Source: Deltaproteobacteria bacterium
Lineage (GTDB): Bacteria; Desulfobacterota; RBG-13-43-22
Length of the DNA stretch: 34,597 bases
Direction of reading: 5' to 3'
Assembly: GCA_016219225.1 (NCBI GenBank)
Contig: JACRBX010000228.1
Location: 1 to 34,597, forward strand
A model generated the notes under the pieces. That model had not been told where the DNA came from. It saw nothing but the letters and a program-made list of their open reading frames with translations, and ran no database searches. Within the stretch, counting starts at the first letter, position 1. Each line of letters begins with the position of its first letter. This document shows, piece by piece, positions 14,176-22,309 of this stretch. The position numbers were made by a program, and so were the translations under genes.

Positions 14176-14886
14176 ATGAAGATTCATTTAATTGAACACG
14201 ATCCCGGACACTCTCCGACCAATATCGAACCCTGGGCCCGGGAAAGGGGGCATTCCCTTTCTAAAACCGAAATCTTTCGAGGGGAGCCTTTTCCAGCAGC
14301 GGATACTTATGATTGGCTCATGGTCATGGGCGGATCGCAGCATGCCTGGGAAGAACCCCTCTATCCCTGGTTGGTGTCTGAGAAGGAAGGGATAGCCCAA
14401 GCCCTGGCCCGGAAAAAGATCATCCTGGGCATTTGTTTCGGGGCTCAGCTTTTAGCCGAGGCCCTCGGAGGAAAAGTGTTCCCCAACCGGCAGAAGGAAA
14501 TTGGCTGGTATCCGGTGGTTCAGACCCCGGAGGGCCGATCCTCCGTGTTTTTTCAGGATATCCCCGAGCGTTTCACTACCTTTCACTGGCACAGCGATCA
14601 TTTTGATCTTCCGGCCGGCGCGGTGCGCTTGGCCTTCAACGACTGCTCGACCAACCAGGCCTTCATCCACCCGGAATATCCCCTGTTGGTGCTCCAATTC
14701 CATCCCGAGTACACCCGGGAAATGGTCAGGCATTACGCGGGAGAATTCGGGACCGACTGGCTTCCGGGGTCCTTTGTGGCGGGAAAGGATCAGACCCTGG
14801 CACAGACCGAAGTGCTCCCGGAGACATACTGGCTGATGGAAAAAATATTAAACAACATGGAAAGGGCCTTTGGATTGGACCCTTGA
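14176..14886 (+). CDS. Class I glutamine amidotransferase-like hydrolase
   Basis: 236 aa. The triad of the class I (GMP synthase/GGP-like) family is visible: nucleophile Cys87 in GICFGAQLLAEALGG, and His176 and Glu178 in LQFHPEY. It has no synthetase domain, so it is a stand-alone type 1 amidotransferase. Some proteins of this group cleave gamma-glutamyl bonds (plant GGP1). The unrelated-subfamily PuuD does the same in putrescine breakdown. It is divergent from the BMC operon and shares its regulatory gap. A role in removing a gamma-glutamyl group made by the GS-family ligase is possible but inferred. GTGAAAAT-type sequence precedes the start, with only a weak Shine-Dalgarno. Confidence 0.85.
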   Translation: MKIHLIEHDPGHSPTNIEPWARERGHSLSKTEIFRGEPFPAADTYDWLMVMGGSQHAWEEPLYPWLVSEKEGIAQALARKKIILGICFGAQLLAEALGGKVFPNRQKEIGWYPVVQTPEGRSSVFFQDIPERFTTFHWHSDHFDLPAGAVRLAFNDCSTNQAFIHPEYPLLVLQFHPEYTREMVRHYAGEFGTDWLPGSFVAGKDQTLAQTEVLPETYWLMEKILNNMERAFGLDP

Positions 14887-15070
14887 ATGGCTATGGAAAA
14901 TGCCGTGCGTCAGCGCACTCAAAATCTCCGGGGCTTATTCTTTCAAACCTTAAAAAATTCCGTTGACGGTCGGTCCGTCTTTGGGCACATTAAATCGCAA
15001 TTTGACAAACCCGTTAAAACACTAAATAACGCAACTTTGAGACTGAACCTAAATTTGAAAGGGGTAACCG

Positions 15071-15463
15071 ATGAAATTCTTGGTTGGATTTGATGGTTCA
15101 AACAGCGCCAAAGCTGCTCTTGCAATGGCACGCACTTACGCTAAAACATTCAATGCCGGCATCGTGGTAGTTGCTTCAGTGGAAGGAGATATTATAAACC
15201 GAGACGCTCAGTTGGAGAAAGCCAATGCAAACCTTACCTACGCAGCTCAGTTTCTGGCGGAAGAGAGTATCCCCACCGAGATAGAGATACTGGCCCGGGG
15301 ATTTAAGCCTGGCGAGGACATCGTAAAATTTGCCGATGAAAACGAGTTTGACGCCGTTTTTATCGGTTTGAGGAGACGTTCCCGGGTTGATAAGCTGGTT
15401 TTCGGATCAAATGCGCGGTACATCATTGTATATGCGCCCTGCCCGGTTATCTCGGTGAAATAG
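15071..15463 (+). CDS. Universal stress protein (UspA family)
   Basis: 130 aa, single Usp domain. It begins KFLVGFDGSNSAKAALAMA. The usual G-2x-G-9x-GS nucleotide motif appears as GLRRRSRVDKLVFGS, with Arg in place of the second Gly. It ends in the family-typical CPVISV. AAAGG lies 8 nt before the ATG. A second usp gene follows after the short glutamate dehydrogenase fragment. Usp proteins respond to starvation or redox stress; this one may be of the non-ATP-binding or altered type. Confidence 0.88.
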   Translation: MKFLVGFDGSNSAKAALAMARTYAKTFNAGIVVVASVEGDIINRDAQLEKANANLTYAAQFLAEESIPTEIEILARGFKPGEDIVKFADENEFDAVFIGLRRRSRVDKLVFGSNARYIIVYAPCPVISVK

Positions 15464-15614
15464 TTTCCCGGGTAGGCACTTTAACTAAATCTACCAGCCG
15501 TCGTCGATTACAAGGAACAGGGGCTGGTCTTTTTCTCCTAAGCTGAGCATTGAGCCCCCCCGCGGGCCCAGAGCCGGCCAAAGATAACCCTTTTTGCGAA
15601 AGGAGGTTTTCAAC

Positions 15615-15815
15615 GTGGAGAACAATCCTTATCTCCAGGAACTCCTCTGGGATGAAGAGGAAGTATCGAATCGTCTTCAAAGAATCATGTCCAAAGCCTT
15701 TAGGGAAACCCTGGAGATTTCCCAGAAGGAAAAGGTCCATATGCGGACAGCTGCCTATATCCTGGCCATAGGCCGGGTTGCCAAGGCCATGTCCTTGCGA
15801 GGGCTTTTCCCCTGA
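15615..15815 (+). pseudogene. Free-standing C-terminal fragment of glutamate dehydrogenase, possibly a translated small protein
   Basis: 66 codons from GTG 15615 to the stop at 15813-15815. The product (LQELLWDEEEVSNRLQRIMS ... MRTAAYILAIGRVAKAMSLR) is almost identical to the last 60 or so residues of the complete glutamate dehydrogenase ending at 25146, and close to the one ending at 30415. No upstream dehydrogenase sequence is left. However, AGGAGG (15601-15606) lies exactly 8 nt before the GTG, the frame is intact and a stop is kept. It is therefore either a recombination scar between the usp genes or a small expressed protein. Confidence 0.75.
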
Positions 15816-15884
15816 GAGTTTCTATGATCAGGGTAAGGAAATGCTTAGCGAGTGGTTTGCTATTTCGAAAGGAGCGGTGCTGGA

Positions 15885-16373
15885 ATGAGTGAAATACAAA
15901 AAATAATGGTGGCGGTGGATTTTTCGGATTATTCCCACCGGACGATTCAATACGCTGGTCTGCTGGCCAAGGCCTGCCAGGCTGGCCTGATTCTGGTGAA
16001 TGTCATTAATCAACGGGATATTGATATGCTCCACAACATTAAGACCAGAGGGATCAATATCTCGGTTCATGGTTATCTGGAAACCCAGTACGCTGAACGA
16101 GAGGCCCTGTTCCTTCAATTTTTCCAAGAGGCTGGCTGTGGAGATATGACCTGCACCCGAATTATTCGGGTAGGAGTTCCTTGGGTAGAACTTTTGGCGG
16201 CCGCCAAGGAGCAACAAGCGGACCTGATTATCATGGGAAGCAAGGGTCGGACCAATCTGGCCAATACCCTCTTTGGTTCCACGGCCGAAAAGGTTCTTCG
16301 CAGGTCGCCTATACCGGTTCTGTCCGTTCGCGGCCAGGAGCATACTAAAATTCTGGCTTCCAGGACTACCTGA
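15885..16373 (+). CDS. Universal stress protein (UspA family), ATP-binding type
   Basis: 162 aa from ATG 15885, preceded by AAAGGAG with a 10-nt spacer; an upstream in-frame start at 15852 is not supported. It begins [21 protein letters not shown] and carries the full nucleotide motif [16 protein letters not shown] (G-2x-G-9x-GS). It then ends with [11 protein letters not shown], usual for the family. The middle ([20 protein letters not shown]) is an insertion seen in longer Usp proteins. Probably stress-responsive and ATP-binding. Confidence 0.9.
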   Translation: MSEIQKIMVAVDFSDYSHRTIQYAGLLAKACQAGLILVNVINQRDIDMLHNIKTRGINISVHGYLETQYAEREALFLQFFQEAGCGDMTCTRIIRVGVPWVELLAAAKEQQADLIIMGSKGRTNLANTLFGSTAEKVLRRSPIPVLSVRGQEHTKILASRTT

Positions 16374-16399
16374 ACCTGTTTAGTATGAAAATAACGTTC

Positions 16400-16491
16400 A
16401 GGGATCGGGGGTCAGGGATCGGGGGTCGGCGAAAGACATTTTCATTCTTCGTAGTGCCCGACCCGGGCATGAGCGCTTAATACGAAAATAG
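16400..16491 (+). repeat. GGGGTC direct repeats and palindromic element copy
   Basis: Two direct copies of CAGGGATCGGGGGT start the segment. Then comes CTTCGTAGTGCCCGACCCGG followed by a GCATGAGCGCTTAATACGAA arm ending GAAAATAG. The left end (ATTTTCATTCTTCG) and right end (TACGAAAATAG) are partly inverted. This is the first of three neighbouring copies in the 497-bp gap between usp and ridA. Confidence 0.65.
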
Positions 16492-16586
16492 ATTCCAATT
16501 TCGGATTTCGGATTTCGGATTTCGGAATTTAAAAGAAACTCTCCTTCAACATTCATGATTCGATATTCGATATTCGATATTCGCTT
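16492..16586 (+). repeat. Heptamer tandem repeats (ATTTCGG)n and (ATTCGAT)n
   Basis: Four ATTTCGG units, GGAATTTAAAAG, a CTCCTTCAACATTCATG segment, then three ATTCGAT units. The same order and similar sequence occur at 9395-9485, and reversed at about 1130-1195 with four ATTCGAT-type units, so the copy number varies between sites. Confidence 0.75.
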
Positions 16587-16720
16587 TTTCATGTTTCGTG
16601 GTGCCCTCAGGGGCATGAGCGCTTAATACGAAAATAGTATCCGTCTTCCAAGGAGCCTATTTTCATGCTTCGTGGTGCCATGCCCCAAAAGGCGGGGCAT
16701 GGCGGTTTAGTATGAAATAG
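16587..16720 (+). repeat. Two further palindromic element copies, one with a 10-bp perfect hairpin
   Basis: Copy one: TTTCGTGGTGCCCTCAGGGG followed by CATGAGCGCTTAATACGAA and AATAG (16594-16637). Copy two: CTTCGTGGTGCCATGCCCC, loop AAAAGGC, GGGGCATGGC, then TTTAGTATGAAATAG (16669-16720). In copy two the arms GCCATGCCCC (16677-16686) and GGGGCATGGC (16694-16703) pair perfectly. The ends read CTATTTTC and GAAATAG or GAAAATAG, as terminal inverted repeats would. Confidence 0.7.
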
Positions 16721-16785
16721 TATAGACCCTGCTCGTTGGCTGGGGTGATGTGGGACCGGTAATGCTGGGGAGGGGCAGACCCATC

Positions 16786-16803
16786 CCCGGATGTTTATCC
16801 GGG
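16786..16803. promoter_or_regulatory. Hairpin in the leader of the ridA operon
   Basis: CCCGGAT (16786-16792), loop GTTT, ATCCGGG (16797-16803) are perfect arms. It is about 70 nt before the ridA ATG, and a short T-rich stretch (GTGTTTTTA) follows 8 nt later. It may be a weak terminator or attenuator, or only an mRNA structure. I could not match it to a known riboswitch. Confidence 0.35.
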
Positions 16804-16870
16804 TCAGGCGGTGTGTTTTTAATGATGATTTCAGGTATCGCTTCGGCGGGCAATATTAAGGGGGGGTTCA

Positions 16871-17287
16871 ATGGAACTTTTCAGGAGAGTGAATTATTCC
16901 TCAGGCGCACCCATGGAGGAAAAGGCGGGCTACAGCCGGGCCGTCAAGGTCGGCAACTTTGTCTTTGTCGGCGGTACGACCACCACCAATCCGGACGGGG
17001 TAGTGGAAGCTGAAGGAGACGCCTACCTGCAAACCAAAATCATACTTCAGAAGATTGAAGCCGCTTTAAGCAAAGCAGGGGCTCATCTGGCCGAGGTCTA
17101 CCGGGTCCGTATTTATGTGACGGACATTAAACAGGCGGCCGACATTATGCGGGCTTATTCGGAATTCTTTAAAGAGATCAAACCGGTGATCATAATGGCC
17201 GAAATCTCGGCCCTGGCCCGGCCGGCCCATCTGGTGGAAATTGAGGCCGAGGCGATTATCGGTTCCTATCTGGTCAGGAGTGAATAA
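16871..17287 (+). CDS. ridA: RidA/YjgF-family imine/enamine deaminase
   Basis: 138 aa. Family features are YSRAVKVGNFVFVGGTTTT, KIEAALSKAGAHLAEVYRVR, IYVTDIKQAADIMRAYSEFF and the C-terminal SALARPAHLVEIEAEAI. That last segment has the conserved Arg and Glu of the active site. AAGGGGGG precedes the ATG. RidA-family proteins hydrolyse reactive imines or enamines formed when amines or amino acids are oxidised or dehydrated. As first gene of an amine-type catabolic operon, and close to a BMC with an FAD amine dehydrogenase, an imine product of that enzyme is a natural candidate substrate (inference). Confidence 0.9.
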   Translation: MELFRRVNYSSGAPMEEKAGYSRAVKVGNFVFVGGTTTTNPDGVVEAEGDAYLQTKIILQKIEAALSKAGAHLAEVYRVRIYVTDIKQAADIMRAYSEFFKEIKPVIIMAEISALARPAHLVEIEAEAIIGSYLVRSE

Positions 17288-17393
17288 CAATTGAAAGACT
17301 CCGACATCGTTATGATGAATGCCAATTGGAGTGGGATTTCAGGGGAAAGTGTAAACAGACGTCAATCAATTTTTTAAGTAAAAGGAGGTTGCT

Positions 17394-19106
17394 ATGGACA
17401 AAATGAACTCTGTCGACCTAATCCTTATCAATGGCAAGGTGTTGACGGTCAATCAGCATTTCGACATCGTTGAAGCGGTGGCCGTTAAAAACGGACGGAT
17501 AACCGCCGTCGGCGGCAACGATATGGTCAAGGCGTTGGCCGGGCCTGGGACCAAGGTCATCGACCTGGCCGGAGCGACCATGCTGCCCGGCATCAACGAT
17601 GCCCATCTTCACACCCCCTTCTTCGGGGCGACCCGGCCGCCGTTGGCCCTGGATCTGGCTTTCCCGGCCGCTCAATCCATTGGAGACATTGTCGAAGCCG
17701 TACGCCGGAAGGCGGCCGAAGTCAAACCGGGAGAATGGATCCGAGGCTTCGGCTGGAATCAGGGCGCTCTCAAAGAATGTCTGGAGGACCCATCCGTTTT
17801 CCCCCGACGATCCGATATCGACCCGGTTTCCACGGACAATCCGGTCATTCTCATTGATTTCTCCGGACACACCATCCTGGTCAATAAAAAGGCTCTGGAA
17901 ATAGCCGGTCTCCATAAGGGTTCCGCCAACCCGGTTTCTGGAGAAATGGAGCGGGACTCCCAGGGAGAACTGACAGGGATTTTCAAAGAATTAGGAGCCC
18001 AGGCCCTGGTAACCTCCCATGTGCCGATCCTCACCCGGGAGGAAAAAAAGATCGCTTTATTGAACGCCATTTCCATCCTGAACTCCCACGGAGTAACCAG
18101 CTTTACCGATGCGGCCATCGGCCCCGGTGGTGAAGCTTACGGCTTTGGCGTCATGAGTGCCGAATTCATCGATATTTACCGGGAATTTTTAGCCGAAGGA
18201 AAACTGACGGCTCGGGTGAGCATCCTGCTCCTTTTGGGCGACTATGGCGCCCTGACCTACGAGGATCTTGAAAAAGGACTCCAAACCTTCAAAGTACCGA
18301 CCGACCTGGACCGGGAATGGCTTCAATTTCCCGGCGTCAAAATCTTTGCTGATGGCATTCCACTGACCTATACCTCCTGGATGAATGACGACTACATCAG
18401 CGGGAATTACGGCCACGGGGTATCGGTCATTCCAGGAAAAACCGACCAGGATCAGCACGACAACCTGGTGGCCATGATCGACCTGGTTCACAGTCATGGC
18501 TTCCAGGTTGGCGTCCACGCCACCGGGGACCGGGCCATCGACGCCGCCGTAGACGGGTTTGTCCTGGCCATGAAGAACAGGCCGGGCGGTGATCCGCGTC
18601 ATTACCTGATCCACGGAGATTTCATCAGCGCCGAGACCTGCCGGCGCCTGTCCGCCATTAATGGTGGGGTGGCCATGCAGCCGACGATCGAGGCCATGAT
18701 CTCCGATTTCGAACCGTCCGTGGTCGGTGAACAGCGGGCCGCTTATGAGTGGCCCATGCGCACGGCCCTGGACTCTGGAGTCAATTTAACCAGTAGTTCG
18801 GACGCCCCCATCACCGTGCCGAACTGGATCCTGGGTGTAGAAAACGCCGTCCTGCGGGAAAGCTTGACCTCAGGAGCGGTCAGCGGTCCGGAGGAGGCGA
18901 TCACCGTCAAAGAGGCCATCAGGACCTATACCATCAACGGAGCCTACCAGGATCATCTCGAAGCGGTCAAAGGATCGATCGAAGTGGGCAAGATGGCCGA
19001 CTTCTGTATCATCGACCAGGATATCCTTTCCATCGATCCCCATTTGATCAGGACCACCAGGGTTCTTAAGACCATCGTTAACGGCCGGGTGGTTTACGAG
19101 GGCTGA
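17394..19106 (+). CDS. YtcJ-type metal-dependent amidohydrolase
   Basis: 570 aa, full length for the YtcJ-like amidohydrolases. The N-terminal beta-sandwich (ILINGKVLTVN) is followed by the metal motif NDAHLHTPFFG (His71, His73). Also visible are FSGHTILVNKKAL, VKIFADGIPLTYTSWM, VGVHATGDRAID, YLIHGDFIS, and SSSDAPITVPNWILGVENAV with the late Asp ligand. AAAGGAGG lies 7 nt before the ATG. Enzymes of this group cut amide, formamide or cyclic amide bonds, but individual substrates are poorly known. Placed between ridA and liv transporter genes, it may hydrolyse the imported compound to an amine or amino acid. Confidence 0.9.
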   Translation: MDKMNSVDLILINGKVLTVNQHFDIVEAVAVKNGRITAVGGNDMVKALAGPGTKVIDLAGATMLPGINDAHLHTPFFGATRPPLALDLAFPAAQSIGDIVEAVRRKAAEVKPGEWIRGFGWNQGALKECLEDPSVFPRRSDIDPVSTDNPVILIDFSGHTILVNKKALEIAGLHKGSANPVSGEMERDSQGELTGIFKELGAQALVTSHVPILTREEKKIALLNAISILNSHGVTSFTDAAIGPGGEAYGFGVMSAEFIDIYREFLAEGKLTARVSILLLLGDYGALTYEDLEKGLQTFKVPTDLDREWLQFPGVKIFADGIPLTYTSWMNDDYISGNYGHGVSVIPGKTDQDQHDNLVAMIDLVHSHGFQVGVHATGDRAIDAAVDGFVLAMKNRPGGDPRHYLIHGDFISAETCRRLSAINGGVAMQPTIEAMISDFEPSVVGEQRAAYEWPMRTALDSGVNLTSSSDAPITVPNWILGVENAVLRESLTSGAVSGPEEAITVKEAIRTYTINGAYQDHLEAVKGSIEVGKMADFCIIDQDILSIDPHLIRTTRVLKTIVNGRVVYEG

Positions 19107-19184
19107 CCTATATCCTTGAAAACGATCACCGGTTAGGAAGTATAGCGCGGTTAACTTTTATTTAATGGAATTCAGGAGGACTTT

Positions 19185-20381
19185 ATGAGACGAAGAAAGG
19201 TTCTGGGGGTAGGACTGGCTTTATTTGTTTTCATAGTAGGATTCGTGCTTTTTCCGGGCATAACTCGGGCCGCCGAAACGCTCAAGGTGGGGATGATTAT
19301 GCCTTTGTCCGGGCCGATCAGTATCGTCGGGGTCGGTTTGACCAGGGCGGTGGAACTTTATTTTGATAAGATCAACGAGGAAGGCGGCCTAAAGTTAGGC
19401 GGGAAGACCTACCAGCTCAAATTGATCGCCGAAGATGATAAAACCGATCCCACCGTGGCCGCCGCAGCCGCCAAGAAGCTGGTCTACAAGGACGGGTGCA
19501 AATTTGTCTTCGGGGCCATCACCCCCCCCTGCGCCGCCGCCATCTACCAGGTTTGCGCCAAGGCCAAAGCCCTTCATCTGATCACCTGGATCGACGCTCC
19601 TGGCTTACCGGGCGATGTCAGCAATAAGAAACCTTATGCCGTCCGGCTCTGCATCTCCTCGGACGCCGGCTGGGAGATGGACTACGATTATCTCAGAGCC
19701 ACCTGGCCCGAGGCGAAACGGCTATTTATCGTCGTTCCCAACGTGGGCATGCCAATCGATCGGGCTAAGAAGCTGGCCCAGGAACGGGGGCTGGAAGTGG
19801 TCGGCGTAGAGACGTGGGACATCGGAACGGCCGATTTCCTGCCCTTTTACACCAAGGCCTTGGCCGCTAAACCGGACGTTATCCAGGCCATGTGTTCGGC
19901 CCAATCCGGCTACCAGCTCCGGGCCGCTCGCCAGTTAGGCTATAAGGGAGCCTTCATCTCTGATGCCCCCACAGCGCCGGCGCTCATTCTTTCTCTGGTC
20001 GGTCCGGAGGGAGCGGACAAGGTCATCAGCAATGGCATGGACCTGGGACACCCGACGCCAAGCATGCAGGAGTGCATGGACCGTTGGAAAAAGAAATATA
20101 AGGAGCCCTTCTTCTCCGACTCGATCATCACCTGGGCTGAGGCCGAGGTTTTCATCCAGGCCCTTAAAAAGGCTAATAGCATCATGCCGGAAAAAGTAGT
20201 CGCCGCCTTTGACGCGATGACCGCGCCGGGCAGCTTCCAGACGGCCTTCGGTCCGGGCAACATGGGCGGGAAGAACCGTTTAGGGGTCAACCGGGTCGTA
20301 GTTCGCCCCATGCCGATCAGTCGATTGGATAAAGGGGAAATATCTTTTGTCGGCTTCAAGATGCCTGTGGTCGATAAATAG
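19185..20381 (+). CDS. livK: Branched-chain amino acid/amide ABC transporter periplasmic binding protein
   Basis: 398 aa with a Sec signal peptide: RRRK start, hydrophobic core to about residue 26, probable cut after ITRA before AETLKVGMIMPLSGP. The mature part has the type I periplasmic binding protein pattern (GVGLTRAVELYFDKINEEGG, KLIAEDDKTDPTVAAAAAKKL). AGGAGG lies before the ATG. These proteins bind amino acids, amides, urea or aromatic acids. The ligand is not decided by sequence, but the operon points to an amide or amino acid derivative. It is the first of five transporter genes. Confidence 0.92.
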   Translation: MRRRKVLGVGLALFVFIVGFVLFPGITRAAETLKVGMIMPLSGPISIVGVGLTRAVELYFDKINEEGGLKLGGKTYQLKLIAEDDKTDPTVAAAAAKKLVYKDGCKFVFGAITPPCAAAIYQVCAKAKALHLITWIDAPGLPGDVSNKKPYAVRLCISSDAGWEMDYDYLRATWPEAKRLFIVVPNVGMPIDRAKKLAQERGLEVVGVETWDIGTADFLPFYTKALAAKPDVIQAMCSAQSGYQLRAARQLGYKGAFISDAPTAPALILSLVGPEGADKVISNGMDLGHPTPSMQECMDRWKKKYKEPFFSDSIITWAEAEVFIQALKKANSIMPEKVVAAFDAMTAPGSFQTAFGPGNMGGKNRLGVNRVVVRPMPISRLDKGEISFVGFKMPVVDK

Positions 20382-20394
20382 CCAATCCAATGGC

Positions 20395-20422
20395 GGCCCG
20401 GAAGGAACCTCTCCTCCGGGCC
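20395..20422 (+). promoter_or_regulatory. Intercistronic hairpin between livK and livH
   Basis: GGCCCGG (20395-20401) pairs with CCGGGCC (20416-20422), and AGGA (20403-20406) with TCCT (20412-20415), leaving one bulged A and a 5-nt loop. It follows the livK stop and sits at the edge of the livH Shine-Dalgarno (GGAGGG at about 20423-20428). Such stems often protect the upstream mRNA, so the binding protein is made in excess over the membrane parts. Confidence 0.55.
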
Positions 20423-20435
20423 GGAGGGTAGCATC

Positions 20436-21305
20436 TTGGAAATTTCGCCGGCCTTAATCTGGCAAGGGACAATCAACGGGCTGGCCCTGGGGTGGATCTA
20501 TGTCCTCATGGCCCTCGGTTTGACCCTGATCTTCGGCATCATGCACATCATGCAGTTCGCCCACGGCGAAATCTACATGATCGGAGCCTATATTGTTTAT
20601 TACCTGATCGCCTCTTTCGGGCTGCCCCTTGTTTTAGCCACCCTCATATCCATGCTGGCCATGGCTTTAACCGGTGTATTTCTGGAGCGGTTTTTATTTC
20701 GTCGGCTCAAGGGGCAGATCTTGTCGGCCATTGTGGCCACCACTGGCCTGACCCTGATTATTCAAAGCGGGGCAGTTGTCCTGTTCGGCCTCTACGAACG
20801 CTCTATCCCTTTGCTGGCCACCGGCCCCCTGACCCTGTTGGGCAGCGCCGTTCCCAAGGACAGGATCGTCGCCGTAGCCGTATCTGTCATCCTGAGTCTG
20901 TCCCTCTATGTTTTTCTGAGGAAGACCAAATACGGCCAGGCCATGGTGGCCAGCGCCCAGAGCCCCGAGGGGGCTATTCTGCAGGGTATCGGCCCGGATA
21001 AGATGGCCGCTCTGGCCATGGTCATCGGCTGTGCCCTGGCCGCCGCGGGCGGCATGCTGGCCGGATCACTTTTCGCCTTGAGCCCCTACATGGGTTTAGC
21101 GCCCCTGGTCAAGGGGCTGGTTATCATCGTCCTGGGCGGCATGGGCAGCCTGGCCGGGGCTTTTCTTGCCGGGATGATCCTTGGCTTGATTGACGGGCTG
21201 GTGCCCATCCTTTTCGGGCATGCCTGGGCGGCCATCGGGCCGCTGCTCCTCGTAATCCTCGTTCTGGTAGTAAAACCACAGGGACTGTTCGGGCATGCGG
21301 AATAA
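20436..21305 (+). CDS. livH: Branched-chain amino acid-type ABC permease LivH
   Basis: 289 aa from TTG 20436, with GGAGGG about 8 nt upstream. Several membrane segments and the LivH pattern are seen: GLALGWIYVLMALGLTLIFG at the start, MQFAHGEIYMIGAY, and the EAA-like loop LVKGLVIIVLGGMGSLAGAF. It overlaps livM by 11 nt. It forms the inner-membrane channel with LivM. Confidence 0.93.
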   Translation: MEISPALIWQGTINGLALGWIYVLMALGLTLIFGIMHIMQFAHGEIYMIGAYIVYYLIASFGLPLVLATLISMLAMALTGVFLERFLFRRLKGQILSAIVATTGLTLIIQSGAVVLFGLYERSIPLLATGPLTLLGSAVPKDRIVAVAVSVILSLSLYVFLRKTKYGQAMVASAQSPEGAILQGIGPDKMAALAMVIGCALAAAGGMLAGSLFALSPYMGLAPLVKGLVIIVLGGMGSLAGAFLAGMILGLIDGLVPILFGHAWAAIGPLLLVILVLVVKPQGLFGHAE

Positions 21306-22305
21306 TCGTTCTGTAAAGGCGTTCATGGGCTTTGGATCGGCGGTTGTGGTCATCGCTGCACCCCTGTTCCTGGATAGCCAGTATTGGACCTCGGCCCTGA
21401 CCGTAATAGCCATCAACGTCCTTTTAACAGCCAGCCTGCGAACGGTTACCCTGATCGGGGAGTTCTCCCTCGGTCATGCCGGCTTCATGCTCGTCGGCGC
21501 TTATACCGCCGGGCTTTTATCGATGCAGGCCGGTCTGCCTTTCGGGGTGACGGTGCCGGCCGGAGCGCTTCTGGCCGGATGCCTGGCCTTGGCTCTGGGC
21601 TTCCCTTTCATGCGCGTCAAGGGCATTTATTTCGCCATCCTGACTGTGGTCACCTCAGAAAGCTTGCGGGTTTTGGCCTGGAATTGGGAAAGTCTGACAG
21701 GCGGTTCCAAGGGCCTGGTCGGTATTCCGGAACCGGGGACGATATCTATCCCCACCTGGGGCGAAGTCAATCTCGGCGATTTTTTAGCCTACTACTACCT
21801 GGTCGTCATCGTGGTCTCTGCAGGTCTGGCTATCCTCTATCTTCTGGAAAGATCCAGACTCGGGTTTACCTGGCTGGCCATCCGGGAAGCGGACAAACTG
21901 GCCGGGGCGGTCGGGATCAACGTCTCCTGGTATAAGATCATCTGTTTCAGCACGGCCAGCTTCTTCGCCGGTCTGGGGGGGGCCCTCATCGCCTATCAGG
22001 AACAGGCCATCAGCGCCGACCAAAATGCTACTTTCGGGGTAATGCAAACGATCTACCTCCTGGTTTATATGATCGTTGGCGGCGAACGGCGCTTCTCCGG
22101 ACCGATTGTTGGCGCGGTCCTCCTGTCTTTGTTGGCTGAATTCACGCGATCGGTTCAGCACTATCAGCCGATGATTATTGGGGCCACCGCTCTCGCCGTG
22201 GTTCTGTTTCTACGTCAGGGTCTGGTCGTTCTTCCGATCAGGATTCTCACCCTCTGGTCCAATTCCTCATCAGGCGTCCGGTCGGCCCGGACAGGGCAGG
22301 AGTAA
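21295..22305 (+). CDS. livM: Branched-chain amino acid-type ABC permease LivM
   Basis: 336 aa, many membrane segments. LivM features are GEFSLGHAGFMLVGAYTAG, FPFMRVKGIYFAILTV, the WESLTGGSKGLVGIP segment, and the loop VYMIVGGERRFSGPIVGA. The start overlaps livH, indicating coupled translation. The tail after about residue 315 is basic and Ser-rich. Confidence 0.93.
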   Translation: MRNNRSVKAFMGFGSAVVVIAAPLFLDSQYWTSALTVIAINVLLTASLRTVTLIGEFSLGHAGFMLVGAYTAGLLSMQAGLPFGVTVPAGALLAGCLALALGFPFMRVKGIYFAILTVVTSESLRVLAWNWESLTGGSKGLVGIPEPGTISIPTWGEVNLGDFLAYYYLVVIVVSAGLAILYLLERSRLGFTWLAIREADKLAGAVGINVSWYKIICFSTASFFAGLGGALIAYQEQAISADQNATFGVMQTIYLLVYMIVGGERRFSGPIVGAVLLSLLAEFTRSVQHYQPMIIGATALAVVLFLRQGLVVLPIRILTLWSNSSSGVRSARTGQE

Positions 22306-22309
22306 ACCT

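Noticed and set aside
15002-15030. TTGACA-containing promoter before the first usp gene
   Set aside because: TTGACA is present at 15002-15007, but the best -10 (TAAATA) has only a 15-bp spacer, so it is not called.
16369-16402. CCTGAAC/GTTCAGG inverted repeat at the end of the second usp gene as a terminator
   Set aside because: The loop is 20 nt and no T-run follows, so it does not look like an intrinsic terminator.
16735-16870. Riboswitch in the ridA leader
   Set aside because: Only one small hairpin is clear. I could not match the region to guanidine, glycine or other known riboswitch patterns by eye.
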